Below, piece by piece: positions 1 through 10,194 of a stretch of 64,000 nt of DNA. The stretch's first letter is position 1; each line of letters begins with the position of its first letter. The stretch lies in NCBI GenBank assembly GCA_902806575.1, contig CADCXD010000007.1:186001-250000 (forward strand), given 5' to 3'. The notes under the pieces are model-generated. The model made no database searches, was not told the DNA's origin, and saw only the letters and a list, made by a program, of their open reading frames with translations. The translations under genes were made by a program, and so were the position numbers. The stretch comes from Jackrogersella multiformis (Eukaryota > Ascomycota > Sordariomycetes > Xylariales > Hypoxylaceae).

Positions 1-1157
1 CCAATATTAAAAAGAACTTATGTTAATCTTGTATCGTCACAAGGTCGGCGTCAAGTATCCCATATCCTGTTCCTTGGCGAAGAATACCCGAGAATATCTA
101 CTTGACTTTGCGCTTCATCTATTCAGTTCTCTCGATGCCGGAAATAAAGAAGAAGCAGGCCTTTCTCAAGTCCAAAGGCCTTTCAGATCCTATCAATTTC
201 TACAATCTTCATCGTCCTGAGGTGCCCTGGTTTACGCAAACTCTGCCTGGGGCATCACGACCCCTTTATAAGGTTCCACAGAATGTCAGCTCTCTAGGAC
301 CGATGTCCCTTTCTCTTGGGGAAGCGTCGGAGCAGGACCCTAATATGGTAGATTGGTTGGCCAATCAGCCAACCATACTTATCAACTTCGGGAGTGGATT
401 CACATGGATGGAACCGAAAGCAGCAGTCATGGCTTCGGCGTTGGCCCATGTGCTCGAGCAGACTAACTTACAGGTCCTTTGGAAATTCCGGAAAGATACA
501 AAAAATTCATTCGATAACGTGAACCGCGGTGTCGATTACGACGATGCGTTCCTCAAGCCACTCCAACCCTTCATTGATAGCGGCCGAGTGAAAATGTACC
601 CCTGGCTATCGGTTGATCCTACGGCCCTACTAAAGACAGGACATATCATCGTCTCGGTTCACCACGGCGGCTCGGGCTGTTATCATGAAGCTATTGAGTA
701 AGTTTCCATATTACAACGAATACATGGTCCCTCTTCGAACTACGCACCACAACCTCAAGGGGGACCGATATGTAAATGATTTCCAATCCTCCCGCATCAC
801 CCATTTTGCATGCAGCCACTTTACAGCAAGAAACGAAAAAGAAAGGCTGACCATGAACTCTGCAACAGAGCCGGTGTACCTCAATTAGTCCTACCCCAAT
901 GGTTTGACCTATATAACTTCGCACAGCTGACTGAAAATATCGGCGTCGGTGTCTGGGGCTGTCCGGAAACAAGCCCAGATTGGACGGTCGAGTGTCTGCA
1001 AGATGCCTTGCTCAGAGTCGTGAAAGATAAGTCTGGCCAAGAAATGAAAGAAAAGGCGAGACACTTGGAACACGTGGCTCGAAGTAGTCCAGGCCAACAA
1101 TTCGCGGCCCGTGAGATTGCTAGGCTGGCTGCCGCTGGGCAGGGCAATGGGATGTGA
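1..1157 (+). CDS. GT1-family UDP-glycosyltransferase, 5'-truncated by window edge
   Basis: C-terminal part of a fungal family-1 glycosyltransferase, which moves a sugar from a UDP-sugar to a small acceptor such as a sterol or secondary metabolite. Two exons are visible: the left edge to 697, and 869-1157. They are joined across a 171-bp intron (donor GTAAGT, acceptor CAACAG), which restores the nucleotide-sugar signature HHGGSGCYHEAIEAGVPQ followed by LPQWFDLYNFA. Upstream, the segment YPVPWRRIPENIYLTLRF is in frame. A stop at 24-26 in that frame means an intron must end between about 27 and 62, so earlier exons lie outside the window. The acceptor substrate cannot be told. The gene converges on the broken epimerase gene, with a 279-bp gap. 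Confidence 0.85.
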
Positions 1158-1436
1158 AAAGTTGCTTCTCCGGGCTTTGCTTAACACCCTTAAAGTGCTT
1201 AAATGGGATAACACTGTAATGAATCATCTAGAGTGTGCGCCTTTATTGGACTGGAGCGCAACAGCTTTAGAGAGCCGCTCCCGTAGATCAAAAAGGGGCG
1301 ATTAGCATTCTCATACTATACGAACGTCTGAGCGACCTTTACCTACATGGTGAAGACTTTATTAAGAAGCTTTTCTCCCTCCAAGTGGGCCTTCTGTTAT
1401 AACTAGATCTCTCAAATAAAACCCTCACAGCGTATT

Positions 1437-2398
1437 TCAAGCATCCCGTGGCTCCGTCGCCTTCCCCTGCTCCTTACACCACTTGACAGACCGCCTGATA
1501 CCCTCTTGCAAACTCACCAGCGGCTCATATCCTAACCTTTCCTTCGCCTTTGAGATGTCATAATAGCGCGTCATACAGCTGAAGGTTACCCTTTGACTGT
1601 TGAACGTGGCGGGCTTTCGAACAAGAGCGAAATATGCCTCGCTGACGAGGGCGAGTATCATTGCAAGAAGCTGAGGAATTATCCAAACGCGGCGCATATC
1701 ATAGGAGCATCCTGCCTCGGCCCAGACGGCGCGGGCAAAGTCCCAGAAATAAACCGGGCTGTCGTTGGTGATGAAGAAGCATTCTCCGTCCACGTCCGAC
1801 TTGGAGTTGTCCAGAAGTGCTTCCGCCGTGAGAAGATGGCCGTGAGCGACGTTCTCAACATAAGTGAAGTCGAAAAGATTCTCGTTTTCTCCAAGTTGAA
1901 AGTAATGTTTGCCTTCACTGTAGATGTCGATGAGTCTTGGTATTATCATTAGATCGCTCTCTCCGATAATCGCAGAGGGTCGGATGACGGGTCGCATATG
2001 ACACTTGCTGAGCTTGTATATACCAGAGCCTTCACACCATACTTCTGGCAAGCCTCGATAATCTTCAGCGTGCCGCCGACGTTGACCTCATCGTACAATT
2101 CTCGGGGAGGCGCAACATCCGTCTGAGGTATAGGCGAAGCGGTGTGAACCACGACATCTGGGTTTGTTTTGGCGAAGACAGATGAAAGTGAAGACGCGGA
2201 AGTGATGTCTGCTTCGTAGTATTTCACTCCATCAGTGCCCGGTCGCCTATTACGACTGATGGAACGGTCAAGGACTGAGATGCTAGCAACCAAGTAGCGC
2301 TGTACTAGAAGATTGACAACATGGTGGCCGAGGAACCCTGTCGCACCGATTACCATAACATTCCCAAGGACGGGCTTAACATGAGCTCTCCGATGCAT
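1437..2398 (-). pseudogene. 3-beta-HSD/sterol-4-carboxylate dehydrogenase-like (Erg26 family) gene with internal deletion
   Basis: Short-chain dehydrogenase of the extended NAD-dependent epimerase/3-beta-HSD family. The N-terminal part (2398-1949) has the Rossmann motif GATGFLG and the strand YTSSASV. The C-terminal part continues in another frame (to 1437) with RPSAIIGESDLMIIPRLID, FQLGENENLFDFTYVENVAHGHLL in pieces, and a hydrophobic segment. Between SASV and RPSA the family normally has roughly 40-50 residues that include the catalytic YxxxK; here they are absent and the frame changes near 2000-2020. No intron can explain this, because sequence is missing rather than inserted and the gap is too short to splice. 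The coding quality on both sides is good, so the break looks recent. The product is probably inactive. Confidence 0.75.
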
Positions 2399-4852
2399 GT
2401 TTGAAACTGACAGGATGAGTTCTGCGCTGGTGGGCTATGGCAGATAGGGAATACATAAGACGCAGAAATATGAATAGTTCCCTTAAGTAACAAAGAAGGG
2501 AAGGCGATGGATGGCCGGGGCATGTGTTGCACGTAAGAAGCATATATCGGATACAACGGCCGCATATTCATCGCGCTCCACTGAGTACTTGCAGTACTTA
2601 ATTGGATACGTATTACCAACGTAAAGCTCGTTTCGGCGTTATAAGCCAAAGCCGTTGGAGTTTGCAAATGAAAGTGTTGGTAAATGGAATTTTAACCTTT
2701 GACTGTGAAAAATACCACTTAAATGCCAAGTTATTGAGAGCTCATTTTTGTTGTTAACTTATTATGAAGAACAGAATGTATGAGGCATCCGGAGTGTTAC
2801 ATTAAGTAACATTGATATTTTTATATTTTTAAGAGAAGTTGACGCTTTGAAACCAAAGGATATAAGAATATAGGGGCCAAATTTACATGCAGCCGTTATC
2901 CAATACATGTATTCGCTCACCTAAGTCACAACTAACAAAGCCGCCTCTAAAAATGGATCGAAATGTAGGTAAAAAAACTCCCTTGCTACCAAGCTTACAA
3001 AACGAACAACTTTAAACATTAAACAATCATTGTCCTTATCTAAACTCGGTCAAAGAACATCCATATTTCTCCTTAGCTATACTTCTTTTTCCTAGTGTCA
3101 AGCGGTACGTTAGCTCTGCTCCTCCTGAGTACTCTAGTCGTCTTACGGGAGTTAGTCAGTTCACGTCCTCCGGACGTAAACGAACTGCTCATCATCATTA
3201 TCCTTTGCTGTACGAAACTCGCCGCTCATAAATGCTGTCCATCACTTCTCATCTCGTACACCTGGTCTTAAATGGATCTAGTGGGTATTTACGCCTAAGT
3301 TTAGGTTGACCCTTATTGATTAGGATTGGACAGTTGCTGCAATTACAGCCTCCGTACTACGGAGTCGACGGATAGACACGTGGACCAGGCTCGCCTCTTC
3401 GATCGCTCTTTTTACGACTGTGGTCATCGTCATCCTCGCTACTGGGAGCCATATCCTACCCGCGGGGTGTTCGACCTACTCTCTGTTATGTCTCACATAC
3501 GGACTTGTAGCAGGGCTCGGCATAAGTGAGTGGCACTTAACGATTCAGACTTGCTAAGCTCTTTACTAACCATACTTACTAGCCCTTTTAACCAGTATAG
3601 CTTGCTTCTTTTTAACTCTTAACAAGTTTGGGGAGGCCCTTCCAATAGCTCCTTATGGCTTTCCAGGGGATTAAGCCATCATAAGGCTTGTTATATGGAG
3701 ATGAAGTAACATAAATGGGCTAATGATTAATTATTTTGCCCGAGTTTGTCGATGGTTACTATATGTTTTTTCTTTATAGAGCTGGCCGTAACGTTATTTC
3801 CGTACACCCTTGTATTTATAAGGGGCTACCAAAGCCAGGGTTAGGGTTAGGGTTCAGATGACAGGGTTAAGGTTTTGCGTATCGCTATAAATATAGGGAG
3901 CCATGCGTTATGAAGCCTTATAAATATAGCGCTTTATAACGTTATCGCCTTGTATGTTATTAGATGACACAGTGTGAATTCAATACACTATATATTATAC
4001 TGTGATATTTTAATGGTTTGGCGGTTTGGCGGAAATAATGCATATAACTAACCGTCCTAACCTGGTACCTGACTAGAAATTTCCTTATAACACATTATTG
4101 TAGATGGTTTATGGTGTACGAGATGTACTGGGTGTATAAAATGTACGGGTGTAACGAGTAAAAAAAGGGTTATATGTATAATCGAGGATTCGAACGTGAA
4201 ATTTTTCGGGATTAAAATTTGATGCGGATAAACTCGGGCTGCTATGCCGTATGGGCGGGCAACGGCCCCGCACCCCGTGCATATGACCTGGAAAATCCCT
4301 ATTGTTTTTAACATGCGAAGAACCTTAAACCGAAGCCTTTTTTTGCAGTTCATGAAAGTAATTACATCGCATTTAACGAAGCATTACTCTAATGTATTTA
4401 ACTAGCGGGGATTTTAAGTGACAGGGTTTAAATCTCACTGGTAGCTTAATTATGGTAAGTACATACCTATATATTCGTTATCTAGATCTAGTTAGGAATA
4501 TCCCACTGTAAATAATCCTAATTCGACATTCACCCGAAAGAAAGAACGGGTTTGTTACAACTTAATTTTTTTACACTTGCACTTTCAGGTATTTCATTTA
4601 TACCTTTATACCTAGGTACTTAAGCTTCCGAGATAATGAAGTTTATAAAGCGAATGATTTGAAAATATTCTATATACAATATACAATGAGAAACCCAAAA
4701 TGTCTATACGTTTTAAATGGTGTGCCTTAATTTAAGGGGTGATGCATCCATTTAGGCCCGCCGTGAGATCATCAACCTCGTCCTTCTCTTTCATATCCAA
4801 TGCCAATACCAAGATTGAAATGATTGACCAATTTCCTCGTTCCAATATACGC
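2399..4852. other. Gene-free AT-rich spacer
   Basis: About 2.4 kb with no supportable gene. It is AT-rich, with many short degenerate ORFs, one short telomere-like tract near 3837-3856 and an imperfect hairpin with AAGCC/GGCTT arms at about 3650-3685. The texture suggests a decayed mobile element or RIP-mutated DNA, but no transposase or reverse transcriptase motif is readable. Confidence 0.5.
3837..3856 (+). repeat. Short interstitial telomere-like repeat (TTAGGG)
   Basis: Two full TTAGGG units preceded by AGGG and followed by TTC, on the plus strand inside AT-rich DNA. TTAGGG is the usual telomere unit of filamentous fungi. Confidence 0.7.
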
Positions 4853-5350
4853 TTAGGCGCAGTTGAGGAAGTTGTTCGCGGGAGGAGGGCCGTGGCGGAT
4901 GACACCGCACTCCTTGGTCTGAACCTTGCCCTTCTTCCAGGAGTATTCAAAGATGACGCGGTCCGGAAGGGTCTGGACGGCCTCGCCGGGCTGCCAGGTC
5001 TGGCCGTCAGTCTTGAGAGGATACTCGGCCTTGTTCTTGCCGCAGTTGAAGGGGAACTTCTCGTTGTTGTTGAAGAAGTGCGGGTAGTCCTGCGAACCGG
5101 GCTTCCAGCTCTCGCCTTTGGATTGGAGGATCTTCTGCGCGTTAGCCTTGGAAGCAGTGATCTGGCCGCTGGTGTAGCTGTGAGCGGCGTAGTTACGGCC
5201 GGGACCGTTGTTGGTAGCCGGGCAATCGTAAGAGGCACGCGCGAAAAGAGTCTCGGCCGAGGTAGCGCTGCTGGCTTCCGGGATGGGGTTGGCGCTGACC
5301 ATGGGGGCCAGCATCAAGCCGAGGGTGAGAAGAGTGCGAGTGAGCTGCAT
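4853..5350 (-). CDS. Secreted guanyl-specific ribonuclease (RNase T1/N1-like)
   Basis: 165-residue single-exon secreted protein of the fungal RNase N1/T1 superfamily, which cleaves single-stranded RNA after guanosine. A signal peptide (MQLTRTLLTLGLMLAPMVSA) is followed by a short acidic stretch and then the mature domain. The expected active-site segments are present in order: DYPHFFNN (His), KAEYPL (Glu), PDRVIFEY (Arg) and GVIRHG (His), closing with NNFLNC. It therefore appears catalytically competent, unlike inactivated RNase-like effectors. The loops are longer than in the smallest RNases, so relation to longer extracellular members cannot be excluded by eye. Its N-terminal ASYDCP and terminal NCA cysteines could form the usual disulfide. 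It is transcribed away from the DUF3632-like gene, with a TATA-like element about 120 bp upstream. Confidence 0.85.
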   Translation of the reverse strand: MQLTRTLLTLGLMLAPMVSANPIPEASSATSAETLFARASYDCPATNNGPGRNYAAHSYTSGQITASKANAQKILQSKGESWKPGSQDYPHFFNNNEKFPFNCGKNKAEYPLKTDGQTWQPGEAVQTLPDRVIFEYSWKKGKVQTKECGVIRHGPPPANNFLNCA

Positions 5351-5469
5351 TTTGAAGATTTGGGTTGAAAACTTGTAAGTTTGATTTGAGCTGAGCTGTT
5401 GATGTGATGGTGAAATAACTGAACTTGTCGATGTGGTGATAGATCGATTGAAAAGCGAATCTGTGACCC

Positions 5470-5477
5470 TTTTATAT
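5470..5477 (-). promoter_or_regulatory. TATA-like box upstream of the secreted RNase
   Basis: On the minus strand the sequence reads ATATAAAA, about 120 bp before the ATG of the secreted RNase. That spacing suits a core promoter with a leader of roughly 90 nt. This is motif evidence only. Confidence 0.45.
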
Positions 5478-6631
5478 CCTCATCTGCATCCGGTACCCAG
5501 GCTACTCGGATTATTCAGGTTGTATCATCGTCCTGCGAATTCATCTATTCGAGACTCCGGGATTTCGTGGAGAAGGAATTATCACCTAAGATATTGATGA
5601 TGCTAATTCGTATTCTCACATCACGACAATATCCTATCTTTCCTTGTTGATCTTACCATTTAGGACATATTACTCAGATTTCCAGGACTATTTTGACTGA
5701 ACAGGTAACATTTTTTGGAATCAATGGTATTTTGATCCAACACACTTCAAAGCCACACAGCAGAGATGCCTGCTAAGCTATCATGATCGACAAAGTGCAC
5801 CTGAGTAAGTATCTACTGCGGATGGCAGCTGACTCACGAAAGGATTCCATTTGGATTAGATTGACGTCTGACATATATGCAAAGAGCCGCCATCCGAGCC
5901 CTATTTCCTTTCCCATTCGCCTGTGAGGAAGTACTTGGTTAATTCACAGGGCTACATTCATATAGCACATGTTGCCCAAGTCGGACAATCCTCCAATTAC
6001 CGAGGCTGTCTATTTTCATCTTCAGTCAAGATGCTATTTTGCATTTCGTAATAACATAATCAAAACGAGGTAACAATCCTGACGTGACCTTCTTTTGGAT
6101 CTTACGTTATTGGTTTTCTTCTTTAGGTAATTGTTTGACGTTAAGCCTCGAATTGGTACATAGCTGATGCGGATTGGCTATGTCAACACGGCGCTGTTAC
6201 GGCGCATATGTAATACGTCGAATAAAGGGGTTCAAGGCAGCCCGGAATAACTTAAACCCACGACTGTCTGCCTTAGATAGATTGAAAAGGCGCTTCAGCT
6301 CAATTAACGTCCAACGTAAGCGATCAGCGACTTCAATTCTGTGTAGTGCTGACTTACTGAATAATATCCAAAAATAGGCCGATTATGCCTCGCCTCGGTA
6401 TATTAACTATGACGTAATGTCGTCAGCGACGAGATTATGCCAGACAATAAATCATTTTAAGAACTGATCATCTTTCTTAGTATTTCCTGTTACGTGACAT
6501 TTCCTTTGGATTGATACGATTTAGCCATTCTCACTTCTAGCTCGTCTTAATTCATCAAATCAACCATCAGCAGACTTCACTATTTCCAAAACATCTTACA
6601 TCAATTTTAAACCCATCACCCATCACTCATC
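5478..6631. other. Divergent spacer between RNase and DUF3632-like gene
   Basis: About 1.15 kb of AT-rich DNA shared by two divergent promoters. A short ORF at 6174-6377 has no recognisable features. The last 100 bp before 6632 is rich in CATCA and TCAAC and looks like a fungal 5' leader. Confidence 0.5.
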
Positions 6632-7514
6632 ATGGCTTCCGAGGACCTCGATACTTGGGCTGCTGCTCAGAAGAAGCTTCCTCGACCTCCTACGGACGAG
6701 GAGCTAGCTGCCTTCCGAGACTTTCTAGAAGCTCCTTTGAGTGATGTATGGCAGCACGCAAAGAAGATCGGCGCGTTCTATATCAAGCCATTCGAACAGT
6801 CTCGCATCGATATCTTCTGGTTTGTCCTCGGTGACGCAGTTAACAGCCTCACTTCCCAGAATGACAAGTTAGCCGACCTTGTCCTCAAGCTGCAGCGCCT
6901 TCCAGACGGCAAAGGCGTCTTAGGACCCGATCCTTGGTGGAGCGACATACCTTACTTCAACAACTTCTGGACTGAGTGGATGCAATTCCGGTGTGCGTAC
7001 TCTCCTATCATATCTACCCACTACTGAATGACGGCGGCCGGCAAATGTCTAACGTATCTTTTATGTTCTAGTCGATGACGATCCACGAACTGGTCGAGAC
7101 TTTGAGTCCAACCGCCAATCCAACATTAACCGCAATGCCTTCCTAGCTAAGCTGACTGCACGCATGGGAAAAGTGGTAGCCTTAGACCAACGCGAGCGTG
7201 GTGGTCAAACATTGAAGCAAGCCTTAGAGCGGACACCAGTCGCAGAGGCTAACATCCTTGCTGCGGAACCTTGGATCGCATACTGCGCCGATAGTATGTA
7301 CGAAAGGTCCTTACAGGGCGGGCTAATGAGCTGGGAGCATCCGCACAACGGCACCGATTGGGGAGTACAGAAGGGTTGGAGCAAGGCTCGCTGGCATTAC
7401 TGGCAGAAGAAATTCCAAGAAATAGCCAACACAGTCAAGGTGAACGAGGAGGTCCGAAATGTGGCGAAGGAGTGTGCCGAGCGGATGGCGGCAGTGGAGA
7501 AAGCTAAGGGTTAA
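6632..7514 (+). CDS. Fungal protein resembling DUF3632 family
   Basis: Two exons, 6632-6992 and 7072-7514, encode 267 residues. The donor GTGCGT at 6993 and acceptor TTCTAG ending at 7071 give the in-frame junction QFRFDDDPRTGRDF; a GT two bases earlier would create an immediate stop. The protein is soluble, without signal peptide or membrane segment. It is rich in Trp and charged residues (DPWWSDIPYFNNFWTEWMQ near residues 103-122), a pattern like the DUF3632 proteins of Pezizomycotina, whose function is unknown. The family assignment is by eye and moderate. A palindromic CCTAGG repeat begins within 20 bp of the stop codon. It converges on the GH43 gene. Confidence 0.75.
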
Positions 7515-7519
7515 TCACT

Positions 7520-7552
7520 TAACATACCTACCTAGGTACCTAGGTAATTACT
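7520..7552. repeat. TACCTAGGTA palindrome cluster at a gene 3' end
   Basis: Overlapping copies of the self-complementary TACCTAGGTA lie right after the stop of the DUF3632-like gene. The same motif recurs through the intergenic DNA of the window. Confidence 0.7.
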
Positions 7553-8583
7553 GTACACGCGTATTCCGTATGCTAAAATGGTTCACGAATTAAAAACGTA
7601 GGTAGTTCCTAGATATTATGAAATCGAATCTTATACTCCATCATTTCTTAGAGCAAATGCTTGAGCAGGGGGTGATATAGCATTTTTAATTTTATTTATC
7701 TTCACCGATTTTACAATACAATAAAGCATTATTACCCCCTTTATTTTACCCTACGTACCTTTATTCTTTTCTAGTCACTGTCTCAAAGCGTCGTCGAGTA
7801 AGTAGTTTTCAGAACCTTTCGTCTAACCCCCGTTTTGTAAGGCGGCACTCCGACGATGATAGCGCAGGCCAAGTTACATGCATATCATATCCGAACCATA
7901 GTCGGCTCCATTATATTCGCTCGCGATATCTTATTAGATACCTACCTAGGTGCGTTACCTAACCTAACTGCAGGACTATACACCGCAAGTATTTACTAGC
8001 TTAAGCCGGCGGTCGGTCTTGTTCATATACTCGGTTAGTTCGGGCGCGATTAATAAAATTATTTTTTATTATCGCTCTCACGAAAGGGTTGTTATATTGG
8101 TTGGTAGTTGTGATCATACGGTTATTGTAGAGATAGGCTGCAGCCAGTGCTAATAATGTTTATATCAAAATGATATAAACCTAAAAGCCTGAGTAACCGG
8201 TTTTATGAAAGAGATCAAAAATTTCGAAGTGACAATTATTAATTTATATAAGAATGTTTATAAATGTCTTATATATTGTTCATTACTATCATACTCGTCG
8301 AAGTGATCTTCTTGTCTTTCCGTATTTAAAAGTGGAGAAAGGGGTAAGTAGGACAAAAAGGGGGTTATACTAAAGTACTGAGACAGCTCGCTTTACAGAG
8401 ATTATTAATAACAAATAAGCTTGAATAAGTAACTTTAAATAAGGAAGTGACATAGGTAAATAATCGATAAAATAAATTAATCACCTAAGTAACTATGAAT
8501 TCGTCGGCATAAGCATTGCCAGCTACCTATATACATACTAAATACGTTATTTACATACGTTTAGTTGTATTAATCAGAGCAAA
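7553..8583. other. Convergent AT-rich spacer
   Basis: About 1 kb between two convergent 3' ends. It holds further CCTAGG palindromes (about 7945) and a perfect 10-bp hairpin at 8158-8180. No ORF or RNA gene is supportable. Confidence 0.5.
8158..8180. repeat. Perfect short inverted repeat (hairpin)
   Basis: GTTTATATCA and its exact complement TGATATAAAC are separated by AAA. It lies between convergent genes, so it might act in 3'-end formation, or it could be a relic of an element end. Confidence 0.5.
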
Positions 8584-10194
8584 TTATACATCATATCTGT
8601 CGGTATGATGCTGAATAGGCCGGTATACAAAATAATCGAAGGTTGCCGGCAACGCAGTCCCGTTTACATCCGAACAGGCCATCCCCACAAACGCACCCGT
8701 GAAGCTTCCGTGAGCCTGATGGCCGCCGCATTCGTCAGAGAGAATAGAAGCATCGTAGACCGGCCCGATTTTCTTCAGTTCCTCGCCATCCAATGCATAA
8801 AAGAACTGCAGCTCGCTACCACGGATCGTCAACGCTAATTTCACCTTCCCCTCGTTGGGTATCTGCACTGGGTCCGCCAACGGCATGGTGAGCTTGCCGT
8901 TTGGCCAAGATCCCTCCGAGGTCATAATCAGCAGCTCCCGCTGACCGTCGGAGTGAGCCGTTACGGCCAAGTAAAAGAAATTGAAGCGGCAATAGTACGC
9001 AGTGAGTCCAGCGAACTCCCTCTCGTCAGTTGGTGAGAAGTCTACCACCGTTTCAGCATCGTAGGAGAAATGAGTCTGTCTTCTAGCAACCAGGGCCTGT
9101 TCGAACCATGAACCTATCGTTTCGCGGCCGAACAAGGTGAGCTTCCCACCTTGTGTCGCAAATATGCGCTCTGTCTCGGGTGTTCTTAACCACTGAAAGT
9201 CTTTGGGTAACCCATTCTCAAAGGTGTATCGTTGCTCTGCCCAGTACTTGCTGTCGTCCCGTACTCCAGGAACTTCGACGTAGAGCGAAGGCACAGGACC
9301 GTTCTTCACAAAGAGCCAGTCATCCTTCCAAAAAGCCTCTTGGATGGCAGTTTCGCGACCGAGTACACAGCGACGTTCCTGAGTTGTCGGACGGCCGGTT
9401 AAATGCACCAAGTAGGTTTTCCCATCCGGAGTCTCTACGATATCACCATGACCAGATCTCTGTAGGGCCGCGAGAGGAGCGTCCTTAGAGGTGAGAATGT
9501 GTTTCTGCGGATGCACCTCGTACGGACCCCAGATATCACGGGAGCGGGCTAATGTGCAGGCGTGATGATATGCAGTACCGCCCTCGGCTGTCAGAAGGTA
9601 ATACCACCCATTCCTTTTATACAGGTGTGGCCCCTCGACAAGATCCAGCTCCGTTCCGAGGAATATGTTCTTCTTTGGTCCAACGAGCTTGCCCGCCGAA
9701 GGGTCGAACTCTTGCAAGACTATTCCCTCGAATGAACGCGGTCGACGCCGATGGTCCTGTAGCATGTTCACAACCCATTTTTTACCGTCGTCATCATGAA
9801 ATAATGAGGGGTCGAAGCCTGAAGAGTTGGTGTACACCGGATCGGACCAGGGCCCCTCTATCGAAGGAGCGTTTACGATATAATTGTGTGTATCTTTGAA
9901 GGAGCCGTCTTTGCGTTTTACATCCGTATACACAAGCCAGAACTTGTCGCCGTCATGCGTCAAGCAAGGAGCCCACACACCGCAGCTGTCAGGATTACCA
10001 CGCATATCCAACTGAGATTTTCGATTTAAAGGGCGCGTGACCAGCTCCCAATTTGCCAGGTCTTTCGAATGGTGAATCTGCACTCCTGGATACCATTCAA
10101 AGGTGGATGTAGCGATGTAATAATCGTTCCCGACCCGGAGTATTGACGGGTCGGCATTGAACCCTGGCAAGATTGGGTTGCGAATTAACGGCAT
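8584..10194 (-). CDS. Intracellular GH43 beta-xylosidase / alpha-L-arabinofuranosidase
   Basis: Single-exon 536-residue glycoside hydrolase. The five-bladed GH43 domain (about residues 1-310) carries Asp15 (FNADPS, general base), Asp128 (SGFDPS, pKa modulator) and Glu187 (LVEGPH, general acid). These positions are offset by one from the bacterial xylosidase SXA (D14, D127, E186). A C-terminal jelly-roll domain (about 330-525) with RQTHFSYDAET and EFAGLTAYY is typical of this subgroup and shapes the active site. There is no signal peptide, so it likely acts in the cytosol on imported xylo- or arabino-oligosaccharides. The intronless structure and bacterial-type architecture are compatible with old horizontal transfer, which is inference. 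The enzyme releases terminal xylose; arabinofuranosidase activity is also common in the group. Confidence 0.93.
   Translation of the reverse strand: MPLIRNPILPGFNADPSILRVGNDYYIATSTFEWYPGVQIHHSKDLANWELVTRPLNRKSQLDMRGNPDSCGVWAPCLTHDGDKFWLVYTDVKRKDGSFKDTHNYIVNAPSIEGPWSDPVYTNSSGFDPSLFHDDDGKKWVVNMLQDHRRRPRSFEGIVLQEFDPSAGKLVGPKKNIFLGTELDLVEGPHLYKRNGWYYLLTAEGGTAYHHACTLARSRDIWGPYEVHPQKHILTSKDAPLAALQRSGHGDIVETPDGKTYLVHLTGRPTTQERRCVLGRETAIQEAFWKDDWLFVKNGPVPSLYVEVPGVRDDSKYWAEQRYTFENGLPKDFQWLRTPETERIFATQGGKLTLFGRETIGSWFEQALVARRQTHFSYDAETVVDFSPTDEREFAGLTAYYCRFNFFYLAVTAHSDGQRELLIMTSEGSWPNGKLTMPLADPVQIPNEGKVKLALTIRGSELQFFYALDGEELKKIGPVYDASILSDECGGHQAHGSFTGAFVGMACSDVNGTALPATFDYFVYRPIQHHTDRYDV

Noticed and set aside
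1949..2051. An intron explaining the frame change in the epimerase gene
   Set aside because: The family segment is absent from the DNA, and the overlap of the two frames leaves no room for an intron of viable size.
3326..3529. 67-codon ORF in the AT-rich spacer as a transposase remnant
   Set aside because: No catalytic motif or similarity recognisable by eye; stop-rich surroundings.
4739..5368. Plus-strand ORF of 209 codons
   Set aside because: It is antisense to the secreted RNase gene, whose minus-strand frame shows signal peptide and active-site motifs; the plus frame shows only composition effects.
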